Made by a program: the position numbers and the translations under genes. A stretch of 64,000 bases of DNA from Pseudomonas syringae CC1557 (GTDB lineage Bacteria; Pseudomonadota; Gammaproteobacteria; Pseudomonadales; Pseudomonadaceae): the NCBI RefSeq assembly GCF_000452705.1, contig NZ_CP007014.1, forward strand, positions 5,238,501-5,302,500, written 5' to 3'. The stretch's first letter is position 1. Every line of letters begins with the position of its first letter. Shown here in pieces: positions 20,270 to 30,900 of the stretch. The notes under the pieces are model-generated. The model made no database searches. It was not told the origin of the DNA and was given only the letters and a program-made list of their open reading frames with translations.

Positions 20270-21870
20270 CGGTTATTAGTCTCGTCTGAAGTGGCGGGGC
20301 GCACTGGCTCGAAGGCACCCAGCGGGTTGAAGCGAATGCGGGCATTGACCGGAATCTGCCCGGCCTTGTCCAGATGGTAGGTGGCGACAGCGCCGATGAC
20401 CGGGTAGCCGCCGGTCAGCGGGTGATCGGCCAGAAACAGCACCGGCTGGCCGCTTGGCGGCACCTGAATGGCGCCGACCGTGGTGCCTTCGCTGGGCAGC
20501 TCGCCACTGACGGCGCGCTCCAGCGATTGCTCGCCCGCCAGACGGATACCGATCCGGTTCGATTGCGGCGTTACCAACCACGTCTGTTGCGCCAGCAATT
20601 GCTGCGCCTCGGCGGTGAACCAGTCGCTGCGCGGGCCCATGACCACATCCAGGGTGATGACCTGATCGGCACGCGGCATGTCGAAGGCCGGTTGCTCAGC
20701 CACCGACACCGCCGGGCCGCCGGTCCTGCGCTTGAAGCCCAGCCGGTCACCGGCCGCCAGCGCCGGGGGCCCGACCTGGGCCAGCGTGTCCGTCGACAGG
20801 CTGCCGAGCACCTGCTCCTGAACGAAACCACCGCGAACCGCGAGGTAACTGCGCAGCCCGGCAGTCGGTGAACCGACGCTGACCTGATCGCCGGTCTGCA
20901 ACGAAAAAGGTGCGTAGAGCGACGGCTGTAGCCGTTGACCTTCAGCGGTCAGGACCTCGATCGGTACCTGAGCGCCAGTCACCGCTAGAACGGCTTGCCC
21001 CTGACAGGTAAACGTCAGGCCACCCATGAGAATTTCCAGGCAAGCGCTGCCAGGGTCATTGCCGACCGCACGATTGGCAGCGCGCAACGCACCACGGTCC
21101 AGCGCGCCAGAGGCAGAAACGCCCTGCCCGGCCTGACCGGGACGGCCCAGGTCCTGAAACAGGGTTTGCAGGCCCGGCGCAATAATGTCCAGATAGTCCT
21201 CGGTGAGCGTCGAAGCCTGCTGACGAGCAGGCGCAGCCACCGAGACACGGGTGGCAGGCAGAGGCCCGGCATCAACGAAACGCACGCGATATCCGGGCTG
21301 CAGCAAGGCTGGCTCGTCGCGCTGCAAATCCCACATTCTCGATTCGGTGATACCGATGATCTGCCAGCCGCCGGGGCTGGCCTGTGGATAAATCCCGCTG
21401 AAACCACCGGCCAGCGCCACCGCCCCCGCCGGAATGCGGGTGCGTGGCGTGCTGCGCCGCGGGACCACGAAACCGGCACCGCCGCTCAGGTACGCAAAGC
21501 CCGGCGCGAAGCCGCAGAACGCAACGTTGTAGTCACTGCCGGTATGACGTTTGATCACCTCTTCGACGCTGATATCCAGCTCGCGGGCGACGTCGGCCAG
21601 GTCTTCGCCGTTGTAGTGGACCGGAATTTCGATCAGCTTGCCGGGCTCGCGTGCCTGACCGCGAATATCGCGTGACGCTATCTGCGTTGCCAAGGCGTCG
21701 AAGTCAATCGCTGCGGGGCGAAAATGCACCAGCAGGGTCCGCGCAGCCGGAACGATTTCTTCAACGCCTGCGATGGGCGTCTGCTGTAGCGATTCGAACA
21801 GGGCCAGGGTCTCGTCCAGATTCGACAGTTCAACCAGGAGCGCATCCAGGTTGGCCGGGTAGAAACGCAT
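20266..21870 (-). CDS. pxpBC: Fused 5-oxoprolinase subunits PxpB-PxpC (KipI-KipA)
   Basis: 534 aa with two allophanate-hydrolase-like domains. PxpB/KipI is about 1-220 (includes [16 protein letters not shown]) and PxpC/KipA about 225-534 (starts [18 protein letters not shown]; also [14 protein letters not shown]). With PxpA it forms the ATP-dependent 5-oxoprolinase that opens 5-oxoproline to glutamate. The two subunits are separate genes in B. subtilis and E. coli, so the fusion is a lineage trait. It follows the cyclase-like gene by nine bases and overlaps the biotin carboxylase gene by four, all on the minus strand in one operon. Confidence 0.9.
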   Translation of the reverse strand: MRFYPANLDALLVELSNLDETLALFESLQQTPIAGVEEIVPAARTLLVHFRPAAIDFDALATQIASRDIRGQAREPGKLIEIPVHYNGEDLADVARELDISVEEVIKRHTGSDYNVAFCGFAPGFAYLSGGAGFVVPRRSTPRTRIPAGAVALAGGFSGIYPQASPGGWQIIGITESRMWDLQRDEPALLQPGYRVRFVDAGPLPATRVSVAAPARQQASTLTEDYLDIIAPGLQTLFQDLGRPGQAGQGVSASGALDRGALRAANRAVGNDPGSACLEILMGGLTFTCQGQAVLAVTGAQVPIEVLTAEGQRLQPSLYAPFSLQTGDQVSVGSPTAGLRSYLAVRGGFVQEQVLGSLSTDTLAQVGPPALAAGDRLGFKRRTGGPAVSVAEQPAFDMPRADQVITLDVVMGPRSDWFTAEAQQLLAQQTWLVTPQSNRIGIRLAGEQSLERAVSGELPSEGTTVGAIQVPPSGQPVLFLADHPLTGGYPVIGAVATYHLDKAGQIPVNARIRFNPLGAFEPVRPATSDETNNR

Positions 21871-21879
21871 GAGCCTCTC

Positions 21880-22677
21880 CTATACGTGGTAGTAGCTGTC
21901 CGGAATATCGGTAATGAACATGTGGCCCGGTGCGTGGGAAATCGCAAATGGCACACGGGATGCCATGACCACCGCTTGTGGCGTGACACCGCAGGCCCAG
22001 AACACTGGGATCTCGCCGGGTTTGAGGGTCACCGCATCGCCGAAGTCCGGACGCGCAAGGTCCTTGATGCCGAGCAATTCAGGCTCGCCGACATGCACCG
22101 GAGCGCCATGCACGCCGGGATAACGACCGGTGATCCGCGCTGCTTCTGCAACCCGATCTGCTGCAATCGGGCGCATCGACACCACCATTTCGCCCTGTAG
22201 ACGACCGGCAGGCCGACAGATCCGATTGCTGCGGTACATGGGCACGTTGCAGCCTTCGCTGATGTGCCGTACATCGATTCCGGCGTTCATCAGGTCGGTT
22301 TCGAAGGTGAAGCTGCAACCGATCAGAAAACTGACCAGATCGCCGTGCTGCGCCCAGGCTTCGCGGGCGTCACTGACTTCTTCGGCCAACTGGCCATCGC
22401 GCCAGACCCGATACAACGGCAGGTCGGTACGCAAGTCGGCCTGCTCGGCCAGCAGCGTGGTGTAGCTTCCCGGCTCGGTCACATCCAGCACCGGGCAGGC
22501 CTGCGGGTTGCGTTGGGCGAACAGCAGAAAGTCGTAAGCCCAATCACGTGGCAGCGTGATCATGTTGCACTGGGTCAGGCCGGGCGCCTGGCCAGCAGTC
22601 GGCGAGACAAACCCCTCACGGTAACGGGCGCGGGCTTCAATGGCTGCCTGGCGGGCGTGTTGCAGTGTGCTGTTCAT
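21880..22677 (-). CDS. DUF1445 / D-glutamate cyclase family protein (putative hydro-lyase)
   Basis: 265 aa, soluble. It belongs to the UPF0317/DUF1445 group (B. subtilis YcsI), grouped with D-glutamate cyclase. Recognisable stretches are [16 protein letters not shown] [17 protein letters not shown] near the N-terminus, [24 protein letters not shown], and [11 protein letters not shown] with [10 protein letters not shown] near the C-terminus. The likely role is interconversion of D-glutamate and 5-oxo-D-proline, which would supply the neighbouring oxoprolinase; the exact reaction here is inferred. It starts two bases after the pxpA stop. Confidence 0.85.
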   Translation of the reverse strand: MNSTLQHARQAAIEARARYREGFVSPTAGQAPGLTQCNMITLPRDWAYDFLLFAQRNPQACPVLDVTEPGSYTTLLAEQADLRTDLPLYRVWRDGQLAEEVSDAREAWAQHGDLVSFLIGCSFTFETDLMNAGIDVRHISEGCNVPMYRSNRICRPAGRLQGEMVVSMRPIAADRVAEAARITGRYPGVHGAPVHVGEPELLGIKDLARPDFGDAVTLKPGEIPVFWACGVTPQAVVMASRVPFAISHAPGHMFITDIPDSYYHV

Positions 22678-22679
22678 GA

Positions 22680-23444
22680 TCAGCCTCGACTGAATGCGCG
22701 GACGGTGACGCCTGCGTCGTGCAGGCGGCTTTTCAGGATGCGTGCGATGTTCACCGCGCCGGGGCTGTCGCCATGTACGCAGATGGAATCAGCTTGCAGG
22801 CTGATCTCGCGACCGTCTTCGGCCTCGATAACCCCGTCGCGCACCAGCCGCAGCATGCGTTCGGCGATCAGTTCGGCATCGTGCAGCACGGCACCGGGCC
22901 GCGAACGGGACACCAGCGTGCCCTCAGCGGTGTACGCACGATCGGCAAAGGCTTCGGCCACGCAGGACAATCCCGCTTCACGCGCCCAATCGAGCAGTGG
23001 CGAATTGGCCAGACACACCAGCTTCAAGGCCGGATCGACGCGCAACAAGGCCTGAATGACCGCCGCCGCCTGACGCGGCTCGCCAGCGATGGTGTTGTAC
23101 AGCGCGCCGTGAGGCTTGACGTAACTCACCGACGTCCCGGCGCTGCGGGCCAGGCCTTGCAGTGCGCCGATCTGATAGATGACGTCGGCCATCAACTGAT
23201 CAGTCGGGATGTCCATGTTGCGACGGCCGAAGCCGACAAGGTCCGGGTACGCCACGTGGGCACCAATCGACACGCCGCGCGCGGCAGCAGCTTCAAGGGT
23301 GCGCAGGATTCCGGCCGGGTCACCGGCATGAAAGCCGCAGGCCACGTTGGCGCTGCTCACCACATCGAGAATCGCTTCGTCATCACCCATGCTCCAGGCG
23401 CCGAAGCTTTCGCCGAGATCGCTGTTCAGGTCTATCGCAGGCAT
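22680..23444 (-). CDS. pxpA: 5-oxoprolinase subunit PxpA (LamB/YcsF family)
   Basis: 254 aa, soluble, LamB/YcsF family. It starts with the family signature [17 protein letters not shown] and contains [33 protein letters not shown] and VHGDSPGAV. It is the catalytic partner of PxpB and PxpC in ATP-dependent cleavage of 5-oxoproline to L-glutamate. The gene sits between the NRAMP transporter gene (15-bp gap) and the cyclase-like gene (2-bp gap), the same set of neighbours as in the B. subtilis ycs-kip operon. Confidence 0.93.
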   Translation of the reverse strand: MPAIDLNSDLGESFGAWSMGDDEAILDVVSSANVACGFHAGDPAGILRTLEAAAARGVSIGAHVAYPDLVGFGRRNMDIPTDQLMADVIYQIGALQGLARSAGTSVSYVKPHGALYNTIAGEPRQAAAVIQALLRVDPALKLVCLANSPLLDWAREAGLSCVAEAFADRAYTAEGTLVSRSRPGAVLHDAELIAERMLRLVRDGVIEAEDGREISLQADSICVHGDSPGAVNIARILKSRLHDAGVTVRAFSRG

Positions 23445-23459
23445 TTCTTGTTCTCCGGA

Positions 23460-24692
23460 TCAGGCTGCATTGATAAAGGCAAAGATGGGACCGACTGACT
23501 TGAACGCCATGTACCACGACAACAGACAGGTCAGCACGCCCAGCACCAATAGCCAGCGAGGATAGTGGTAGCCGTCCATCATGTCGGAGCGACGCCAGCC
23601 GACGTACATGAAAATGCTCAGGCCGAGCGGCAGGATCAAGCCGTTGAAGCCGCCGGCAAATATCAACAGTGCGGCAGGCGGTTTGCCGAGCATGACGTAT
23701 ACGACCACGGTGATCAGAATAAAACCGACCGTCGCAAGATTGCGTGCGCGCTCGGTGATGCGTTTGGAAAACACCGTAATGAACGACATCGACGTATAAG
23801 ACGCGCCGATCACGCTGCTGATACCGGCAGCCCACAGCACCAGGCCGAACATGATCAGGCCGAAGTTGCCAGCCGCCGCAGTGAACGCCTGAGCCGCAGG
23901 GTTTGCGCCCTTGCCCGATACGTCGATGACAACGCCACTGGCGACCACGCCGAGAATCGCGAGAAACAATATGTAACGGACAACCCCGGTAACCAGAATA
24001 CCGGTCAGCGCCGCCTTGGACACTACATCGATGTTTTCGACCCCGACCGTGCCGCGATCGAGCAGGCGATGAGCACCGGCATAGGTGATGTAACCACCGA
24101 CCGTGCCGCCGACGATAGTCGTGATGGCGGCGAAATCGACCATGTCCGGCAGGATCGTCTGGCGCAATGCTTCACCCAGCGGCGGATGCGAGGCAAAGGC
24201 GGCAAACAGAATCAGACCGACTTTCAAGGTGCCCAGTACCATCATGATGCGGTCCATCGCGATGCCTGCTCGATGCGAGGAAAATATCGCAATGGCGATC
24301 AGCGCACTCAAGGCACCGCCCCACTTGGGGTCGAGTCCTGTCAGCGCATTCAGGCCCAGGCCTGCACCGGCAATGTTGCCCAGGCTGAACACCAGCCCGC
24401 CGAAGATCACCAGCACCGCCAGCAGATAACCGCTGCCCGGAATCGCCACGTTGGCCAGATCCGCCGCACGCATTTTGGTCAGCGTGACGATACGCCAGAC
24501 ATTCAGTTGCACCACGAAGTCGATCAGGATCGACGCAAGAATGCCGAAGGCAAAGGCCGCCCCGAGCGTTGCGGTAAAGGTGGCGGTCTGGGTCAGAAAG
24601 CCAGGGCCGATGGCAGACGTCGCCATCATGAAGATCGCGGCAATCAGTGAGGCGCGGCGCGCTTTGGTGAACTCATTGGCAGTCTGTGTCAC
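23460..24692 (-). CDS. NRAMP-family divalent-metal/solute transporter
   Basis: 410 aa with about eleven transmembrane helices; NRAMP fold (B. subtilis YcsG type). The helix-1 region reads MATSAIGPGFLTQTATFTA; the metal-binding DPGN motif of true Mn/Fe NRAMPs is replaced by GPGF, so metal is probably not the substrate. Its place at the head of the pxp operon suggests import of 5-oxoproline or a related organic acid (inference). I prefer the GTG at 24692 (MTQTANEF), with AGGA eight bases upstream; a TTG at 24731 would add 13 residues. It is divergent from the GntR regulator. Confidence 0.85.
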   Translation of the reverse strand: MTQTANEFTKARRASLIAAIFMMATSAIGPGFLTQTATFTATLGAAFAFGILASILIDFVVQLNVWRIVTLTKMRAADLANVAIPGSGYLLAVLVIFGGLVFSLGNIAGAGLGLNALTGLDPKWGGALSALIAIAIFSSHRAGIAMDRIMMVLGTLKVGLILFAAFASHPPLGEALRQTILPDMVDFAAITTIVGGTVGGYITYAGAHRLLDRGTVGVENIDVVSKAALTGILVTGVVRYILFLAILGVVASGVVIDVSGKGANPAAQAFTAAAGNFGLIMFGLVLWAAGISSVIGASYTSMSFITVFSKRITERARNLATVGFILITVVVYVMLGKPPAALLIFAGGFNGLILPLGLSIFMYVGWRRSDMMDGYHYPRWLLVLGVLTCLLSWYMAFKSVGPIFAFINAA

Positions 24693-24785
24693 AGCGGCAT
24701 TCCTGAGATGAGGGATACTCTGCCTGAGCAATCACCATGCCAAGGCTCAGTCAACGTGCCCAAGCTGTAGATGTATAACGATAAT

Positions 24786-24798
24786 ATTGTTGAACAAT
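24786..24798. promoter_or_regulatory. Palindromic operator between pxp operon and GntR gene
   Basis: ATTGT-TGA-ACAAT is a perfect 5-3-5 inverted repeat and fits TNGTNNNACNA, the half-site pattern used by FadR/FCD-type GntR regulators. It lies about 95 bp upstream of the transporter start and 150 bp upstream of the regulator start, the only such palindrome I see in the 253-bp spacer. Confidence 0.6.
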
Positions 24799-24945
24799 GT
24801 AATATCCATCACCCCTCCAAATGCACCACATTGTTACTCTCTCCCTCATATGTGCTACCCGATGAAGCGCATACCGCCCATCCTCCTTGCCAGCCATCAA
24901 GCTCTCGTGGAATATCAAAGCCGCTTTTCCCTTACTGGATCCTTT

Positions 24946-25620
24946 ATGAATGACGCCCCTCTCTCCCTGCCCCGTACGCGTGGAGAATCCCTCACCCAGG
25001 AACTGCGCAGAATGCTGGTGGAAGGCGAACTGGTCCCCGGACAACGGCTGTCGGAAGCGGCATTGGCGGAGAGCCTGCAGGTTTCCCGCAACACCCTGAG
25101 AGAGGCGTTCAGAGTCCTGACCCGCGAAGGCTTGCTCAAGCACGAACCCAACCGTGGCGTGACGGTCGCCGAACCGGATATGGCGTCGATCATCGACATC
25201 TACCGTGTGCGCCGCTTTATCGAATGCACAGCCATTGCCCAGGGCTACCCGCAACACCCTGGCGTGCGGCACATGCGCGCGGCGGTCGACGCCGGTATCA
25301 AGGCCCGCGAAGCCCGCGACTGGGTGGCGGTCGGCACGGCCAACATGATGTTCCACAAGGCAATCGTCGAGCTGGCGGACAGCCCGCGACTGGTCACGTT
25401 TTACGGGCAGATTTCGGCAGAATTGCGCCTCGCGTTCGGGCTGCTGAACAATCCCGAACTGCTTCACTCGCCTTATCTGGACATGAACGCCGCTGTTCTC
25501 GGCTGTCTTGACGCCGGCCAGACCGACGAGGCGACGCGTATGCTCGAAGACTATCTGGTGCAATCGGAACGTACGATTCTGGCCGCTTTCCAGCGCAACC
25601 GAACCGGCAGTCAGGCCTGA
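24946..25620 (+). CDS. GntR-family (FCD) transcriptional regulator
   Basis: 224 aa. A winged helix-turn-helix is at about 15-75 (RGESLTQELRRMLVEGEL, LSEAALAESLQVSRNTLREA, then GLLKHEPNRGVTVAEP). An FCD effector domain follows, with the family residues D-x3-YRVRRFIE and the metal-binding type His in MMFHKAIVELA. It is likely the regulator of the divergent 5-oxoproline operon, replacing the IclR-type KipR of B. subtilis. The start at 24946 gives the usual short N-terminus; the frame open from 24787 runs over the operator and is not coding. Confidence 0.9.
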   Translation: MNDAPLSLPRTRGESLTQELRRMLVEGELVPGQRLSEAALAESLQVSRNTLREAFRVLTREGLLKHEPNRGVTVAEPDMASIIDIYRVRRFIECTAIAQGYPQHPGVRHMRAAVDAGIKAREARDWVAVGTANMMFHKAIVELADSPRLVTFYGQISAELRLAFGLLNNPELLHSPYLDMNAAVLGCLDAGQTDEATRMLEDYLVQSERTILAAFQRNRTGSQA

Positions 25621-25676
25621 CACCTGATCGCCAGAACTACCACTGATGGCTTGGGTCTACGGGTTCTGAGCGCTGA

Positions 25677-27212
<1,536 letters not shown>

Positions 27213-27228
27213 GGGCCACACACCCGTA

Positions 27229-27426
27229 GTGCCCATGGAGCGTGAGGAACGATAGGCGTAGAACACTATCGTGCCCATGCTCCGCGTGGGCATGCCGTTC
27301 TGGACGCTCTGCGTCCGCTCTTGAGTGCGCAGCGTGGCGCAGATTTGTGACGCGGAGCGTCACCCAGGGCATTCCCAAGCCGGCGCGATAACCTCAGCTA
27401 TCGTGCGACGCTCTGCGTCCGGTCGA
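27229..27426 (+). repeat. Palindrome-rich intergenic repeat, copy 2
   Basis: Two joined partial units between the 3' ends of selO and chpC. They contain AACGAT...ATCGT, GGACGCTCTGCGTCC and GACGCGGAGCGTC hairpins, with a variant segment (CATGCTCCGCGTGGGCATG) replacing the usual GACGCTCCGCGTC. The position between convergent genes would suit a transcription-end role. Confidence 0.8.
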
Positions 27427-27446
27427 GAGGTGTCCGGAAATCAACG

Positions 27447-27920
27447 CTAGAGCACAAGCCCCGTGTCCACCCACCACTGCTCCAGCCCTTCCAGGTCGGG
27501 GATGCGGGCGACGGTTTCACCTATCTGTACGGCGGCGAGCTCCAGTTCGGCCAATGGCACGTCGACGTAGCTCAGCTGGCTATCGACTTTGCAGGAACGC
27601 GGGATGCCTTGGGTCAGCAGCGCCAGGAAGCGGACCTCGTTGCGTCCGCCGAGCGCATTGAGCACTACGATTCGGGCTCGGCCTCCGACCCGTGTGCGTC
27701 CTCCGCAGGCGGCTTCGAAGCTGAGCAGCGGCAAGGTCAGTTCGCGCCAGCTGATCGGCCCCAGATACCATTCGGGGGCGTCCGGACCGGCACTGCAATC
27801 CTGATAGTCGATCAACTCGGCAACCGCGACGTTCGGCACCAGCAGATGGCGGTCGCTCAGCGGCAACAACAGCCCGGTCAGGCTGGTGAGACGGCTGGTC
27901 TGGAACGTACCTTCAGACAT
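27447..27920 (-). CDS. chpC: CheW-like adaptor ChpC
   Basis: 157 aa CheW-domain protein (LTGLLLPLSDRHLLVPNVAVAELI, then EWYLGPISWRELTLPLLSFE). It probably links an additional receptor to the ChpA kinase of the twitching-motility system. The ATG at 27920 overlaps the chpA stop by eight bases, indicating translational coupling; an in-frame start at 27941 would extend into chpA. In P. aeruginosa chpB (methylesterase) separates chpA and chpC; here they are fused end to end. Confidence 0.88.
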   Translation of the reverse strand: MSEGTFQTSRLTSLTGLLLPLSDRHLLVPNVAVAELIDYQDCSAGPDAPEWYLGPISWRELTLPLLSFEAACGGRTRVGGRARIVVLNALGGRNEVRFLALLTQGIPRSCKVDSQLSYVDVPLAELELAAVQIGETVARIPDLEGLEQWWVDTGLVL

Positions 27921-30900
27921 GGACCTGACTCCAGTAGGCAATGCTCTCCAGCAACACGGTTTCCTGATAAGGCTTGCTCAGGTACTCGTTGACACCCAGC
28001 GCCATGGCCCTGTCACGGTGTTTCTGGCCGGAGCGAGAGGTGATCATTATGATCGGCAGCCCCTTGAGTTCTTCATCCTGACGAATCTGACTGGCGACTT
28101 CAAAACCGTCCATGCGCGGCATTTCGATGTCCAGCAACATGATGTCGGGGGTGTGTTCCTGCAATAAGCTCATGGCGTCTATCCCGTCCTTGGCGGTCAG
28201 CACGTGCATGCCGTGCCGTTCGAGCAAGCGGCTGGTGACTTTGCGCACGGTCACCGAATCGTCCACGACCATCACCAGCAGCGGCCGGGCGTGCTCGACT
28301 TCGCTGTACGAGACAGGCGTCAGCCCTCGGAACGGCAGGCCCTGCAAGGTTCGAATCTGCGCCATGAGGTCCAGAATCAGCACCACACGGCCATCGCCCA
28401 GAATGGTCGCGCCGGAAATACCTTGCACGCCGGAAAACTGCGCGCCAAGGCTCTTGACCACGATTTCTCGCGAACCAGCCAGCGCATCGACCTGCACTGC
28501 CACCCACTGATCCTGCAAATGCACCAGCAACACCGGCAGCGGCTGCAACTGGCCGACCAGCCTCGGCGGGCTGTTGCCCAGCAGTTCGCCAAGGTAGCGC
28601 AACTCGTAGCTGCGCCCGCCATATTGATAACGCGGCGGAACGGTCTGGTAGTAGGCGTCCAGTTCGTTGGCCATCACCCGCACGATGCCATCGACGGTAT
28701 TGAGCGGCACCGCATACTGCTCTTCGCCGCAGGTCACCATCAGCGCACGGTTGACCGACACCGAAATCGGCAGCCGGATACGGAAACGCGTGCCTTTGCC
28801 GGGCACCGAGTCGATGACCATCGAGCCGCCCAGTTGCTTGACCTCGGCATGCACCACGTCCATCCCGACCCCGCGTCCGGAAATCTGGGTGATGATCTCG
28901 CTGGTGGAAAAACCTGCCTGAAGGATGAACGGCAGTACTTCGTGATCGGACAGGTCGGCGGCCGGATCAATCATGCCGCGCTTGATGGCCTTGCGGCGCA
29001 CCGCCGCCAGATCGACACCCGAGCCGTCATCGCTCAGCTCGATCACGATATCGCCGCCTTCATACATCAGTTCCAGACTGATTCGGCCCTGCTCCGGTTT
29101 GCCGGCGGCAACACGTTTTTCAGTGCTTTCAAGACCATGATCGACGGCATTGCGCAGCATGTGCTCCAGCGGTGCGACCATGCGCTCCAACACGTTGCGG
29201 TCCATTTCCCCCTCGGCATTGCCGACCTCGAAATGGACTTTCTTATTCAGCTCCGAAGCCACTTGGCGCACCACACGACGCAAGCGCGGCACCAGCCGCT
29301 CGAACGGCACCATGCGCGTACGCATCAGGCCTTCCTGCAACTGGGTGTTGACCCTGGCTTGTTGTGACAACAGGGTTTCTGCGTCACGGGCGCGGGCGCC
29401 AAGGGTTTCCTTGAGGTCCATCAGGTCGGACGCGGACTCGAACAGCGCACGCGACAATTGTTGCAGCTGGGAATGGCGGTCCATTTCCAGCGGATCGAAT
29501 TCTTCATAACCCAGGCGCTCGGCCTGGACCTGTTCGCGGCTGAGAATCCGCCCCTGGGTTTCCATATCAAGGCGCCGCAGTTGATCGCGCATCCGTTCGA
29601 TGGTGGTTTCCATCTCCACCAGCGCCACCTGCGCATCCAGCATCTGCTGTTCGATGCGCCCGCGGAAGATCGACGTCTCGCCTGCCAGGTTGACCAGATT
29701 TTCCAGCTGTTCGGCGGGCACCTTGACCATTTCCGGGCCGCCGCGCTCGGTGTCGGCGTCGGCAACCGGTGCGACCGTCACGACAGGTTCCGCAGCGACT
29801 TCCAGTGGGGCAGCAACCGCCACCCTGGCACCCGGCTCAAGACTGGCCAGGGCGCGGATCTTGTCGATCAGCAACGTGGCGTCGGGCATCGGCTTGTCAG
29901 TACGCACGGCATCGAGCATGTCGGCCAGTACGTCATGACCGCTCTGCAACAGGCCGATCATCAGTGAGTCAGGCTGCATGCTGCCCGTGGACAGCCCTTC
30001 GTAAAGCGTTTCCAGCTCGTGCGCGAGATCGCCGATGGGCGCGATTTCAACCATGCGCGCGCCGCCCTTGAGGGTGTGCAGGTCGCGCAGCAGGTTCTCG
30101 ACTTCCAGCAGGTTGTGCGGATCGGCCTGCCAGCGGACCAGCGCTGCACCGGAGCTCTCGATGATGTCGAAACCTTCTTCGAGGAAGATTTCGCGCAGCT
30201 CGGTATCATGCTCGGGCGGCTCGTCGCTCACCTCGGAAGGTACTGGCACCTCAGGCTTTGCATGCCCAGTGTTACGACAGTTGCCCAACGCTTCGATCAA
30301 CGCCGAAGGATCGCTGAGCGCTTCATGCCGATACAGTTGTTCCAGCAGGATTGCCAGGTGGTCATGGCTCTCATGCAGTAATTCCGCCAGCTCGGGAGAA
30401 AAACTGATACGCCGGTCGATCAGGCCCTCGTAGAGGTTCTCCAGTTCATGCGCGAGGTCGCCGACCTCGACCACCTCGGCCATCCGTGCTCCGCCCTTGA
30501 GGGTGTGCAGATCACGTTGCAGCGAGCTCAACGGCGCCGGGTTTTCCGGTTCAGCCAGCCAGCGTTGCAAGGCCTGTCCTGCGCTGTCGAGGATATCGAC
30601 GGCTTCTTCCAGGAATATCTCGACGATCTCGTCGTCCAGGCTGGAGGCCTTGAGCTGCACTTCCTCTCTGGCCAACTGCTCGGTCGCCGCGTTGAGCTCT
30701 GTCACGCTCAAGGTGTGCTGGCCATCGCTCTTGATCAGGCCGGTTGCCGATGGGTCCAGTGCCTGAGCCAGCAACTCGTGCAGGGCACGCACGCATTCCG
30801 GGCGGGGCTCGACATCCTGACCGGCCGCCACTTGATCAAGCATGTTGATCAAGGCTTCGTGGGCGTGCTCCGCCTCATCGAAAAACCGCTCGCTGACCGC

